A stretch of 21,550 nt of DNA from NCBI GenBank assembly GCA_045637525.1, contig JAZTZP010000058.1, positions 1-21,550 on the forward strand. Reading direction: 5' to 3'. Positions 7,047 to 15,487 of the stretch are shown here, piece by piece. The number at the start of each line of letters is the position of its first letter. Within the stretch, counting starts at the first letter, position 1. Below the pieces are notes generated by a model. It ran no database searches. It saw nothing but the letters and a program-made list of their open reading frames with translations, and was not told the origin of the DNA. The translations under genes and the position numbers were made by a program. Source of the stretch: JAZTZP01 sp045637525 (GTDB lineage: Bacteria; Bacillota; Clostridia; UBA1381).

Positions 7047-8108
7047 TTATGCTTCTTCCGTTACATTCTTTTCCGTAACCGGTGCAGAATTTTTATCTGA
7101 GCCTGTCATGGTTTCGCGAACAAGTCTCTCAACCGTATCCTTAAATTCCGGATTTTCTTTCATGTATTTCTTTACATTATCACGGCCCTGACCGAGCTTT
7201 TCCCCGTTATAGCTAAACCAAGCACCGCTCTTTTTGATTATACCGAGCTCAACTGCAACATCAAGAAGATTTCCGTCTTTTGAAATCCCCTCTCCGTATA
7301 TAATATCAAACTCAGCCTCTTTAAACGGCGGAGCAACCTTATTCTTCACAATCTTCGCTCTTGTTCTGTTTCCTACAAGCTCTGTTCCGTTCTTTATTGC
7401 CTCAATACGGCGTACATCTATTCTCACTGATGAGAAGAACTTAAGTGCACGACCGCCCGGTGTTGTTTCCGGATTTCCGTACATAACGCCAACCTTTTCA
7501 CGAAGCTGATTTATGAATATAACAACAGTTCCTGATTTTGCGGTAATACCTGTAAGCTTTCTTAAAGCCTGTGACATAAGTCTTGCAAGAAGTCCTACAT
7601 GGGAATCTCCCATTTCGCCCTCTATTTCAGCCTTCGGTACAAGCGCCGCAACAGAGTCTATTATTATTACATCAACAGCTCCGCTTCGCACCAGCGCCTC
7701 TGCTATATCAAGTGCCTGCTCACCCGTATCAGGCTGAGCCACTATTAAGTTATCTATATCAACTCCAAGCTTTCCGGCATAAACCGGGTCGAGAGCGTGT
7801 TCTGCGTCTATAAATGCGGCCTCACCTCCGGCCTTTTGTGCCTCTGCAACAATGTGAAGTGCAACCGTTGTTTTTCCTGAAGACTCAGGACCGTATATTT
7901 CTATTACTCTTCCTCTCGGCACACCGCCTACTCCCAATGCCATATCAAGAGTCATGCATCCTGTTGGTATAGCGTCAACGCTTACCGGCTGTGCATCGCC
8001 AAGCTTCATTATGCTTCCTTTTCCGTATTCTTTTTCTATTACATTAAAAACGGCTTCAAGCGCTTTTTTCTTTTCGCTTTCCTGTACCTTTACTTTTTCA
8101 TCAGCCAT
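7047..8108 (-). CDS. recA: Recombinase RecA
   Basis: RecA of 353 residues, standard length, the ATP-dependent strand-exchange protein and LexA co-protease. Walker A is GPESSGKTT (73-81), and Walker B lies in VDVIIIDSVAAL (about 144-155). The DNA-binding loop regions GDSHVGLLARLMSQALRKLT and QLREKVGVMYGNPETTPGG are intact. The acidic C-terminal tail has the usual low conservation. AAAGGATGA precedes the ATG. A sigma-A promoter with a LexA box lies directly upstream, so the gene is SOS-induced. It follows cinA, a neighbour also linked to recA in streptococci. Confidence 0.98.
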   Translation of the reverse strand: MADEKVKVQESEKKKALEAVFNVIEKEYGKGSIMKLGDAQPVSVDAIPTGCMTLDMALGVGGVPRGRVIEIYGPESSGKTTVALHIVAEAQKAGGEAAFIDAEHALDPVYAGKLGVDIDNLIVAQPDTGEQALDIAEALVRSGAVDVIIIDSVAALVPKAEIEGEMGDSHVGLLARLMSQALRKLTGITAKSGTVVIFINQLREKVGVMYGNPETTPGGRALKFFSSVRIDVRRIEAIKNGTELVGNRTRAKIVKNKVAPPFKEAEFDIIYGEGISKDGNLLDVAVELGIIKKSGAWFSYNGEKLGQGRDNVKKYMKENPEFKDTVERLVRETMTGSDKNSAPVTEKNVTEEA

Positions 8109-8134
8109 AACTGTATCATCCTTTCGAATTATTT

Positions 8135-8149
8135 AGAACATATGTTTGC
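8135..8149 (-). promoter_or_regulatory. LexA (SOS) box of recA
   Basis: Minus strand GCAAACATATGTTCT contains the palindrome AAACATATGTTC. This differs by one base per 12-14 from the Gram-positive consensus CGAACRNRYGTTYG. The box starts about 10 bases downstream of the -10, covering the transcription start, where bound LexA would block initiation. Confidence 0.88.
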
Positions 8150-8159
8150 TTTTTTTATA

Positions 8160-8188
8160 ATTATACTATATTTTTTCAAAAAAATCAA
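8160..8188 (-). promoter_or_regulatory. Promoter of recA
   Basis: On the minus strand, TTGATT (8183-8188) and TATAAT (8160-8165) have a 17-base spacer inside a very A/T-rich run. The LexA box sits just downstream. Confidence 0.82.
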
Positions 8189-8226
8189 GTGTTTTTTCAA
8201 AAAAAATCATAATTTTCTTTAATTTG

Positions 8227-9465
8227 TCAAAATTCAGTAATACAGAGCTTTCTTATCTCATTAAATACATTAAGACAGGTCACATATCTCACATAACTCC
8301 GTTCGCCGTTGAGCCTGAGTTCCTTTACAATTACCTTATCCTTGTATGCGACTGCAAAATATACAAGTCCTACCGGCTTTTCGTCCGTACCGCCGTCCGG
8401 ACCGGCAATTCCTGTTATTCCGACACCTATATCTGCTCCCGATATATTCTTAACACCCATAGCCATTTCCTGTGCCGTTTTTGAACTCACAGCCCCAAGA
8501 GTATCAAGTGTTTCCTTTTTAACGCCTAAAATACGCATTTTCGATTCATTTGCGTATGTTACATAGCTTTCGTTTAATATACCCGAAACCCCCGGAATAT
8601 CGGTTATCATTTTAGAAAACAAACCGCCCGTACAGCTTTCAGCCGCAGAAATCCTGAGTTTTTTCTCCATGAGAAGCTTTACGGCAGCCTCCGGAAGCTT
8701 TGTCCCGTCCGTACTGTATATAAACTCCCCTACTCTTTCGCGTATTATCCTGTCAGCATCATTCATAATCTGTTCTGCCTCTTCGGCATTTTTTGCCTTT
8801 GCACAAAGCCTTAAATAAACCTCACCCTGTTTTGCATAAGGCGCTACCGTCGGATTTGCACTGTTTTCCATCATATCCGAAAGGAGCTCCGCCGCCTTCG
8901 ACTCACCTATTCCGAAAAGGTGGTACATTGTAGAATACAGCTTTTCTTCGCTGAGTGACTGTAAAAACGGTACAACACTTTCCTCAAACATTCGGGAAAG
9001 CTCGTGAGGCGGTCCGGGAAGCATTATAACAATTTTTCCGTTTTTTTGGATAATACATCCCGGCGCTGTACCATGATTATTCGGAAGAACTGTCTGTCCC
9101 TCCGGCATCATCGCCTGTTTTATATTACTGTCCGTCATGGTACGGTTTATACGCGAAAACCAGGCTTTCATACGCGAAAGACTTTCTTCATGAAGAACAA
9201 GCTCACAGCCCATACATTCAGATATTACCTCTTTTGTAAGGTCGTCCGGTGTAGGGCCGAGACCTCCCGATACTATAACAATATCGCATCTGTCAAGTAA
9301 TAGCATAAAGCTTTCGGTAAGTCTTTTGCGGTTATCACCTACAACCGTATGATGATATACGTCTATCCCCAGCCCCGCAAGCTGTTCGCCTATATATGCC
9401 GCATCGGTGTTTACGACCTCGCCCATCAAAAGCTCTGTTCCAACGCATAAAATTTCTGCATTCAT
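8227..9465 (-). CDS. cinA: CinA / PncC family protein (competence-damage inducible, NMN deamidase-type)
   Basis: A 412-residue two-domain protein of standard length. The N-terminal MoaB/MogA-like domain (about 1-170) shows SGGLGPTPDDLTKE (66-79), the family's nucleotide-binding signature. The C-terminal PncC domain (about 250-412) shows SAAESCTGGLFSKMI and GITGIAGPDGGT. In other bacteria it acts as ADP-ribose pyrophosphatase and NMN amidohydrolase in pyridine nucleotide recycling, and as a RecA-linked competence protein in streptococci. The frame extends upstream to a TTG at 9483, but that would place the ribosome site AAAGGG inside the gene. The ATG at 9465 is 9 bases after it and matches the family N-terminus MNAEILCVGTELLMG. 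It lies 22 bases after thiI, in the same operon. Confidence 0.95.
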   Translation of the reverse strand: MNAEILCVGTELLMGEVVNTDAAYIGEQLAGLGIDVYHHTVVGDNRKRLTESFMLLLDRCDIVIVSGGLGPTPDDLTKEVISECMGCELVLHEESLSRMKAWFSRINRTMTDSNIKQAMMPEGQTVLPNNHGTAPGCIIQKNGKIVIMLPGPPHELSRMFEESVVPFLQSLSEEKLYSTMYHLFGIGESKAAELLSDMMENSANPTVAPYAKQGEVYLRLCAKAKNAEEAEQIMNDADRIIRERVGEFIYSTDGTKLPEAAVKLLMEKKLRISAAESCTGGLFSKMITDIPGVSGILNESYVTYANESKMRILGVKKETLDTLGAVSSKTAQEMAMGVKNISGADIGVGITGIAGPDGGTDEKPVGLVYFAVAYKDKVIVKELRLNGERSYVRYVTCLNVFNEIRKLCITEF

Positions 9466-9487
9466 GACTATTTTCCCTTTCAATCCA

Positions 9488-10669
9488 TTAGTTTTGCGGA
9501 TAAACTTCTATTGTTTCTATTCCTTCCATAGCTTCGTTTATAAGCTGTTCAATATCCAGTACACGCTCCGCTCTCTCTATATTCTTACGCTTCGGGTTTG
9601 TTGTAGGATGCTTCGGAGTAAATACAGTACAGCAGTCCTCATAAGGAAGTATGGAAGTTTCAAAAGTTCCTATCTTATGCGAACGCTCTATTATCTCATC
9701 CTTATCCATCCCTATAAGCGGTTGAAGAACCGGCATATCTATTACAGCGTTCGTTACATCAAGTGCACCTAAAGTCTGGCTTGCAACCTGACCTACACTC
9801 TCACCCGTTATAAGCGCAGCAGATTTATTATTTCTCGCAACACGCTCAGATATACGCATCATGAATCTTCTCATGATAAGCGTCATATTTTCCTCCGGGC
9901 ACTTATCTCTTATCTGAAGCTGAATTTCAGTAAACGGTACTATATGAAGCTTTATCTTTCCGGTATACTGTGCCACGATTGAAGCAAGCTCTATTACCTT
10001 CTCCTTTGCACGGTCGCCTGTATACGGATAGCTGAAGAAATGCACCGCGTCAATTTCCACACCACGCTTTGCAATCATATGCCCTGCAACAGGCGAGTCT
10101 ATTCCGCCCGAAAGAAGAAGTGTCGCCTTAAGGCTTGTTCCGATAGGCATACCACCCTGACCTTTAAGCTTCTTTTCGTTACAGTACACATACGCCGCAA
10201 AATCTCTTACTTCGACTTTAATCGTTATATCAGGGTTATGCACATCAACCAAAAGCTCCGGATATGCATCATGAAGATATCCGCCGACTTCCATGCTTAT
10301 TCCGACAGAAGTCAGAGGAAAACTCTTATCGGAGCGCTTTGCCTCCACCTTAAATTTCACACCCGGCCTCAACACATCCGCACAATATTCCTTTGCACAT
10401 TCCTGTATTGCACCTATTTCCTTTTCAACCACCGCCGCACGAGTCACGGAAACTATCCCGAACACCTTTGCAAGACGCTCAGTTATCAAGTCGGTCTTCG
10501 ACATATCAGACGGTGTTATATAAACAGTGGCCTGTGCAACCGTTATCTCAGGAATATCTATATTTTTAACCGCATTTTTTATATTCTCAACCAAAACACG
10601 TTCAAACCTCGGACGGTTACAGCCCTTTAATATTATTTCTCCGTATTTTACAAGTATTATTTCTTTCAT
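9488..10669 (-). CDS. thiI: tRNA 4-thiouridine synthetase ThiI
   Basis: ThiI of 393 residues. It adenylates U8 of tRNA for sulfur transfer to make 4-thiouridine, and in some bacteria it also serves thiazole synthesis. It has an N-terminal ferredoxin-like and THUMP region (1-165) with KYGEIILKG (8-16), then a PP-loop ATPase with LLLSGGIDSPVAGH (184-197). There is no C-terminal rhodanese domain as in the 482-residue E. coli form, so the sulfur donor must be another protein. Firmicutes often place a dedicated cysteine desulfurase just upstream, but here a metallo-hydrolase stands in that place. AGAAAGGA precedes the ATG. The leader contains two competing hairpins. Confidence 0.96.
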   Translation of the reverse strand: MKEIILVKYGEIILKGCNRPRFERVLVENIKNAVKNIDIPEITVAQATVYITPSDMSKTDLITERLAKVFGIVSVTRAAVVEKEIGAIQECAKEYCADVLRPGVKFKVEAKRSDKSFPLTSVGISMEVGGYLHDAYPELLVDVHNPDITIKVEVRDFAAYVYCNEKKLKGQGGMPIGTSLKATLLLSGGIDSPVAGHMIAKRGVEIDAVHFFSYPYTGDRAKEKVIELASIVAQYTGKIKLHIVPFTEIQLQIRDKCPEENMTLIMRRFMMRISERVARNNKSAALITGESVGQVASQTLGALDVTNAVIDMPVLQPLIGMDKDEIIERSHKIGTFETSILPYEDCCTVFTPKHPTTNPKRKNIERAERVLDIEQLINEAMEGIETIEVYPQN

Positions 10670-10691
10670 GTGTGTTATCCTTTCTGTTTCG

Positions 10692-10768
10692 CTTATCCGG
10701 CAACAAACAAGACTTTTTATAACAATCGCTAAAGCATAATTCTACCCGGATAAGAACCCCTTATCTCT
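10692..10768 (-). promoter_or_regulatory. thiI leader with mutually exclusive hairpins
   Basis: In transcript order, segment 1 is GATAAG (10765-10760), segment 2 is CTTATCCGG (10754-10746) and segment 3 is CCGGATAAG (10700-10692). Segment 2 can pair with segment 1 (6 bp, 5-base loop) or with segment 3 (9 perfect bp, 45-base loop), but not both. Segment 3 ends about 10 bases before the ribosome site AGAAAGGA. No U run follows, so control of translation rather than termination is more plausible. I recognise no known riboswitch class. Confidence 0.5.
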
Positions 10769-10774
10769 TTGTAT

Positions 10775-10803
10775 ATTATACTTCATTTCAAATAAAAAGT
10801 CAA
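10775..10803 (-). promoter_or_regulatory. Promoter of the thiI-cinA operon
   Basis: On the minus strand, TTGACT (10798-10803) and TATAAT (10775-10780) are 17 bases apart. The predicted start near 10768 places the first leader hairpin at the very 5' end of the transcript. The -35 begins 24 bases after the stop of the upstream gene. Confidence 0.85.
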
Positions 10804-10826
10804 TAGCAGCTGCAAATCTTTTTCCT

Positions 10827-11459
10827 TCATTCTTCATGGCAAAGCAAAACCGTATATCTGCTGTCGCTGTATTTTTCTATAAACATTCTGCTCTTTAACG
10901 GATCACATGAGCTTCCTGTCGGTATTTGCTTTTCTATACATTCATGCAAATAGCATTCGTCCCCCGTTACTACATATTCTCTTTCATTATCTGAAATCGT
11001 GACAATGCATGACCCTGCGGAATGCCCTCCGATTTTTATTACTTTCACTCCATCAGCAACAGTATATTCTTCTTCAAATATATTTACGCAAAATTCTTCG
11101 GGAATATATTTTCTCCCGGCCTCAAATTCGTCTTTCTGAATATGAATAACTGCATTTTTATAATAAGCCACACATTCAATATGATCATGATGCGCATGAG
11201 TTATAATTACATCCGTAATGTCTCCGGCATTAATATTTAATTTCGCCAAAGCCTTTAAAGGCCCGCAAAATTTTTTCATTTCAAATCCCGGCATAGTTTC
11301 GCATCCGGCATCAACCAGTATAAGACGCTTATCGGTTTTTATAAGATAAACAATAAAATCTATATGCCGAAGCTTATCCTCCGCACCACCTGAAAAAATC
11401 ATCTTCTCCGATAAATAAGACTCTCCGTACTTTACAGCAATTATATCATATTTTTTCAA
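10827..11459 (-). CDS. Metallo-beta-lactamase-fold hydrolase
   Basis: A 210-residue cytoplasmic protein with all the metal ligands of the fold. HAHHDH at 88-93 fits HxHxDH, followed by His146 in GGHSAGS, Asp167 in TGDECY and His208 in LLCHEE. The order, spacing and N-terminal strand FIVYLIKTDKRLILVDAG resemble the branch that includes acyl-homoserine lactonases, but the substrate cannot be told from sequence. The protein ends two residues after the last ligand, shorter at the C-terminus than many relatives, though it still looks complete. The start is TTG at 11459 with AGAAGGTGAG just before it, and no in-frame ATG is nearby. It has its own promoter and no clear functional link to thiI. Confidence 0.85.
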   Translation of the reverse strand: MKKYDIIAVKYGESYLSEKMIFSGGAEDKLRHIDFIVYLIKTDKRLILVDAGCETMPGFEMKKFCGPLKALAKLNINAGDITDVIITHAHHDHIECVAYYKNAVIHIQKDEFEAGRKYIPEEFCVNIFEEEYTVADGVKVIKIGGHSAGSCIVTISDNEREYVVTGDECYLHECIEKQIPTGSSCDPLKSRMFIEKYSDSRYTVLLCHEE

Positions 11460-11487
11460 TTTCTCACCTTCTTAAGCTTTTTTCACT

Positions 11488-11516
11488 ATATTACCACACT
11501 TACGATGTCTTGTCAA
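11488..11516 (-). promoter_or_regulatory. Promoter of the metallo-hydrolase gene
   Basis: On the minus strand, perfect TTGACA (11511-11516) and TAATAT (11488-11493) are 17 bases apart. The TTG start at 11459 lies about 30 bases downstream. Confidence 0.82.
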
Positions 11517-11537
11517 CTTACTTTTAAAAAAATCTTA

Positions 11538-11578
11538 TAAATTATAGTTCAGCGGTTTTTTTGCTAAACTATAATTTA
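11538..11578 (-). terminator. Second AT-rich hairpin, probable back-up terminator
   Basis: A 12-bp perfect stem (11538-11549 with 11567-11578) continues through one mismatch into three more pairs around a 9-base loop. Read on the minus strand, a seven-T run follows a few bases later. It lies between the terminator of the surface operon and the promoter of the next gene. Confidence 0.6.
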
Positions 11579-11619
11579 ATTCTATCATAAAATTTATTCT
11601 GCAATATATTTACGCGCAA

Positions 11620-11662
11620 AAAAATTAAAATTCTCATAAAAATTATGAGAATTTTAATTTTT
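11620..11662 (-). terminator. Terminator of the surface-protein operon, 20-bp perfect stem
   Basis: Arms 11620-11639 and 11643-11662 are perfectly complementary over 20 bp around a 3-base loop. On the minus strand the stem runs straight into seven T (11618-11624, partly within the arm). It lies 31 bases after the stop of the SLH gene. The stem is almost wholly A-T apart from CTC/GAG near the loop. Confidence 0.8.
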
Positions 11663-11693
11663 CAATTCTGAAATTTTTAAAAATGCATTATTA

Positions 11694-12824
11694 TCACTGC
11701 ATTCGTTGAAAGACAGCCGCAGTCTCAGCTCTTGTTGCGTTGGCTTTCGGCTTGAATTCGCCGTTTTCGTTTCCTTTTATTATGCCTTTCTTCACACAGT
11801 ACAAAACTGCTTCTTTTGCATACTGTGAAATTTCATTTTCATCTTTAAATGAAATTTCAGAATCTGCTTCTTCTTTATCTCCGTTTGCATATCTGAATAT
11901 AATTGCCGCAATCTGTTCTCTTAACACAGGACTGTCGGGAGAAAATTCAGTCTCCGTCATTCCCATAACAATTCCGTTGATCTTCGCCCATGTAACAGCG
12001 TTTTCATAATATGCGCCTTTTTCCACATCATTAAATCCGCTTACTCCTGTAACTTCCGGCTCGCCTGCGCTTCTGTAAAGCACCGTAACGAGCATTGCAC
12101 GTGTTAAAGTACCATCCGGCGAAAAAGTTGTTTCACTTGTTCCCTTAAAAAGATTTTTTTCAGTTGCATACTTTACCGATTCATAAAACCAGTCGTCGCC
12201 TTTAACATCGGAAAACGGATTTTCCCACACCTTAGCCTCCGGCTTTGTCTCAATTTCCGTTTCTGTCTTATCCTCAGCTTTTTGTACCGGCCTGCGGTTT
12301 ATGCCACTGCCGGAAGATGAACCTCCGCCGTCCGTTACACCTGCCTTTTTTCCTACCGTAATCTTAAATTCGGATTTTTCCGTTTCAGCCGTTATGGGTT
12401 CATCAGCAGTAGCACCAAGTGCGCTTGTTATTTTAAATATATATTCGGTCCCGTTTTCAGCCTCTGCCGGAATATCAAATGTAATCTTTGCGCAAATCTC
12501 CGATGCCTCCGGATTTATCATACCCACGCCGAGAATATTATTCTTTGTAATACCAACATTTCCCCAGCCTGTTGTATTTTCCGTAAGTTCAAAATTTTCA
12601 TCACTAAGCTCCGGGAAATTATCGGAATAACCAAAATTCACCTGTAACCCCTGAACAGTTGTGTCTTTATCTATCTGTGCCGATACGGTAATTACTGCCG
12701 TGTCACCCGGCAAAACCTCATTATCCCCGCTGACGCTTACCTGTATAGGGGCATTTTCAGCAAATATAACCCCCGGCAAAGCAAAAAACAACGCCAAAAC
12801 CCGGCATATAATTCTTTTCTTCAT
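11694..12824 (-). CDS. Secreted cell-wall anchor: cohesin-like domain plus three SLH domains
   Basis: A 376-residue exported protein. The signal peptide (1-22) ends near VIFAENA. Residues 27-157 form a cohesin-like beta-sandwich (PGDTAVITVSAQID, then VQGLQVNFGYSDNFP), clearly paralogous to the N-terminus of the upstream gene product. A Gly/Ser then charged linker (164-202) leads to three SLH domains at about 203-252, 262-312 and 324-375. The SLH binding motif TRAE is intact only in the third (ATRAETA); the first reads LTRAM and the second VLREQ. SLH domains bind secondary cell-wall polymers, so this is the likely anchor. GAGGAG lies 9 bases before the ATG. It is last in the operon, 67 bases after the previous gene with a hairpin between. 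Dockerin binding is inferred. Confidence 0.88.
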   Translation of the reverse strand: MKKRIICRVLALFFALPGVIFAENAPIQVSVSGDNEVLPGDTAVITVSAQIDKDTTVQGLQVNFGYSDNFPELSDENFELTENTTGWGNVGITKNNILGVGMINPEASEICAKITFDIPAEAENGTEYIFKITSALGATADEPITAETEKSEFKITVGKKAGVTDGGGSSSGSGINRRPVQKAEDKTETEIETKPEAKVWENPFSDVKGDDWFYESVKYATEKNLFKGTSETTFSPDGTLTRAMLVTVLYRSAGEPEVTGVSGFNDVEKGAYYENAVTWAKINGIVMGMTETEFSPDSPVLREQIAAIIFRYANGDKEEADSEISFKDENEISQYAKEAVLYCVKKGIIKGNENGEFKPKANATRAETAAVFQRMQ

Positions 12825-12844
12825 TTATTATTTCTCCTCATATA

Positions 12845-12878
12845 TTTCAGGCTTTCCGATATAGAGGAAAGCCTGAAA
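12845..12878 (-). other. Intercistronic 13-bp perfect hairpin
   Basis: Arms 12845-12857 and 12866-12878 are perfectly complementary with an 8-base loop. On the minus strand no U run follows. The sequence goes directly into TATATGAGGAG, the ribosome site of the SLH gene. It therefore looks like an mRNA-processing or stability element, or a partial attenuator, rather than a full terminator. Confidence 0.7.
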
Positions 12879-12891
12879 ATTAATCAATATA

Positions 12892-15486
12892 TCAGTTGCT
12901 TCCTAAAATTACAACACACTCTGTAATTTTTCCGTCTACAACCTTTCCGAACATGAAGTTCAGCTCTCTGTATGTACCGTCATCCAAAACAGTATATACT
13001 TCTTCTCCGTCCGCAGTCTGAACATACTCATCGCTTGCAACATCAGTCTTTATTATATCCGACATACTGCCCACTCTTAATCTTTCTGACCACAATGCTT
13101 TACCAAAATCGCACACATAAACAGTCACATCAGAAGCAAAGTAATAGCTTGCAGCCTTATCAGGTCTAACGGCATCTGCCACAACAGTACCTGTTGTTTG
13201 TTTCTCTATCTGCGCTAAAGAAACTGTTTTCTCATCCCTGTCTGTTATTACTCCGTAAATCAGATCTACATTGCCTGTTTTTACGGTACTGTCTGTTTCT
13301 AACCAGTCCTCCGGCATATTTGCGAGAACCGGTATGCTCTTTGTAAAGCTTCCGTCTGATGAAGTAACTCTCTTATATCCCATATTATCAGATGTCATAT
13401 TACGCATAAAATCAGTATATGCATATGTATTGCCAATACTGAATATAACATCTGCATTTTTAACATATCCGTTACTGTCGGTTTCATATAAGAATATATC
13501 ACCTTGTATTAAGTTAAATGCAGCACCGGGTACAGCTTTAAGTCTGTTCAATTCACCGTCTTCATATGAGTTATACGCAATTACCGTGCCAACATATTCG
13601 TCATATACCATACCCTCGCTATCACATAATGCAATAGGCGTACTTCCGGTATATGCCGGCTCTGAAGCAGAAGTCTTTGCCTCACAGCTTGCAAACCTGC
13701 CAAACACATTAAGACGAAGCGTATATACATTACCCGGCATAATCGCAACCGTCGCAGACGCACCAAGACGGGAAGGTTTGTAGCTATTACCATTTATTGT
13801 ATAGCACATAAAGCCCAGCTCATCAGGCCACATCTGTGTAACCATTCCGGTAACCGTATCTCTTGATACAAGCATATCATAGAACTCTGAAGCCCAAAAC
13901 TCGCCTGTTACATCATAAGCAACAGAAACTACATCTCCGTGCTTAAGGTCTGTATAATCTATCTCTTCACCGTCAAGAGTATAGCTTGCCAAAACATCAG
14001 CCGTATTTATTTGTATGCTCTGTATATTACTATTGCTGTTTGTAAAATTGATTGTATATACACCGTCACCGGCTATAACAGAACTTACAATGGCATCAAC
14101 GTAATAATCAACAAATATATAGTCAATAAATCCGTCACCGGTCGCATCACGAAGTGTTACACCGCTCAAGTCGTTTTCATCAAGATAAGCGGCCGCCATA
14201 GCCTCAGTAAGAATTCCGGCTTCAACACCGTTTATATACATCTTCACAGTTTCGCTTAAGTTATATACCTTTTCTATTGTACCGTTCTCAGAAGCCTCAT
14301 AAAAGCTGATTTTACCTGTTTTGAAAGAGTACGGAATATATAAATCAGCACTTGTTTCAAAAACATTTTCAGAATCTGCCATCTTCAGAGAAACTATCTC
14401 ATAAGCGTCTGTTTTTAAATTCTTCACAACTACCGCTTTCGCATATCTGAATGCTTCATTATACACATTATCCGATGAATATTTCATGATTACCTCTTTG
14501 GCAGCCACGCCTTCACCGTACTTTTTGCCGTCAAAATTATCCGACTCTTCAACAGAGAACTTCACATATCCCGGATTAAGCTCGCTGTCTGTTCTGTCCG
14601 TTGCTGTAATTCTTCCGTAAGCTATATAATTTACAGTGTTTCCGAATACAAGCTTCTCACTAAAAGGAACCATGTTATTGTCCCAGCAATATGCTTCAAC
14701 AGATACATTCATTCCATTCACATCTCGTGCAAGAGTAACAGGAATTTCTATCGAATAAATCTGCATAAGCGAATTATTAAGAGTCGCCGTTTTCTTCTTT
14801 ACGCTGTAAAGCCTTTCGTCAACTTTTACAGCAACATACGCTTCAAGCTGTTTAGAGTCTCCTGTAATATTGCTTATATTCAAAATCACATTATACTCGC
14901 CGGCAGTAAGGTCTTCCGGAGCTTCAATTGTTTCGCCGTTACCGGTTACTATCGACATATCGGTAACTACACTTTCAGTAAAAGTATCCTCAGGTGCTTC
15001 TACCGATATTTCCACACTGTTATTTACTATCGTATATTCTTCCTCAGCAAGAAGCGAACTACTGAGAGACACCTTACATTTTCCGAAGCTTACTTTGTAA
15101 ACCTCGCCGTTTTGTGCGTTTTCCGGCACATTAAACTTTATCTGACCGCTTAATTTTCCGCCATCGGAAAGAACAGCTCCAAGCCCCGTTAAGCTATACG
15201 AATTTATAAGAGTATTGCTCCAGCTCTCAGGCTTGTCAATGAGTGTATATACGGCACTGTCAGTCGGGAAATTAGCCGAATAATCAAATATAAGCTGTAT
15301 TCCCTGTATTTCGGTTGCGGCAGCAATATCTGCCGTAACCGAAATTATAACCTCGTCTCCCGGTTTTGCGGTTGACGGACCTTCAATACTTATAGTCGCT
15401 TGCCCCGACGCAAAAACGCTCATCGATGCCGCAATATTAAATATTGTAATTAATGAAATTAAAAATCCTGTAATTCTTTTAGACAT
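12892..15486 (-). CDS. Secreted protein with N-terminal cohesin-like domain, function unknown
   Basis: An exported protein of 864 residues. The signal peptide (1-26) ends near SVFA. Residues about 30-162 are a cohesin-like domain (KPGDEVIISVTADIA, then IQGIQLIFDYSANFP) matching that of the SLH protein downstream. The remaining 700 residues are beta-rich repeats of a kind seen in large clostridial SLH-associated proteins, including RDATGDGFIDYIFVDYY near residue 450, which resembles a single calcium loop. No SLH domain, LPXTG motif or catalytic motif was seen, so retention at the surface would need a partner. The frame opens at a TTG at 15495, but AAAGGAG lies 1-2 bases from it. The ATG at 15486 has proper spacing and follows the upstream stop by one base, so translation is probably coupled. 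Confidence 0.85.
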   Translation of the reverse strand: MSKRITGFLISLITIFNIAASMSVFASGQATISIEGPSTAKPGDEVIISVTADIAAATEIQGIQLIFDYSANFPTDSAVYTLIDKPESWSNTLINSYSLTGLGAVLSDGGKLSGQIKFNVPENAQNGEVYKVSFGKCKVSLSSSLLAEEEYTIVNNSVEISVEAPEDTFTESVVTDMSIVTGNGETIEAPEDLTAGEYNVILNISNITGDSKQLEAYVAVKVDERLYSVKKKTATLNNSLMQIYSIEIPVTLARDVNGMNVSVEAYCWDNNMVPFSEKLVFGNTVNYIAYGRITATDRTDSELNPGYVKFSVEESDNFDGKKYGEGVAAKEVIMKYSSDNVYNEAFRYAKAVVVKNLKTDAYEIVSLKMADSENVFETSADLYIPYSFKTGKISFYEASENGTIEKVYNLSETVKMYINGVEAGILTEAMAAAYLDENDLSGVTLRDATGDGFIDYIFVDYYVDAIVSSVIAGDGVYTINFTNSNSNIQSIQINTADVLASYTLDGEEIDYTDLKHGDVVSVAYDVTGEFWASEFYDMLVSRDTVTGMVTQMWPDELGFMCYTINGNSYKPSRLGASATVAIMPGNVYTLRLNVFGRFASCEAKTSASEPAYTGSTPIALCDSEGMVYDEYVGTVIAYNSYEDGELNRLKAVPGAAFNLIQGDIFLYETDSNGYVKNADVIFSIGNTYAYTDFMRNMTSDNMGYKRVTSSDGSFTKSIPVLANMPEDWLETDSTVKTGNVDLIYGVITDRDEKTVSLAQIEKQTTGTVVADAVRPDKAASYYFASDVTVYVCDFGKALWSERLRVGSMSDIIKTDVASDEYVQTADGEEVYTVLDDGTYRELNFMFGKVVDGKITECVVILGSN

Positions 15487-15487
15487 C

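Noticed and set aside
10040..10630. Plus-strand open frame of 196 codons
   Set aside because: It lies wholly antisense to thiI, whose family motifs are unmistakable. The translation is rich in Arg, His and Cys with no domain, as expected of a shadow frame.
13271..13783. Plus-strand open frame of 170 codons
   Set aside because: It is antisense to the 864-residue surface protein, with no ribosome site and no recognisable domain.
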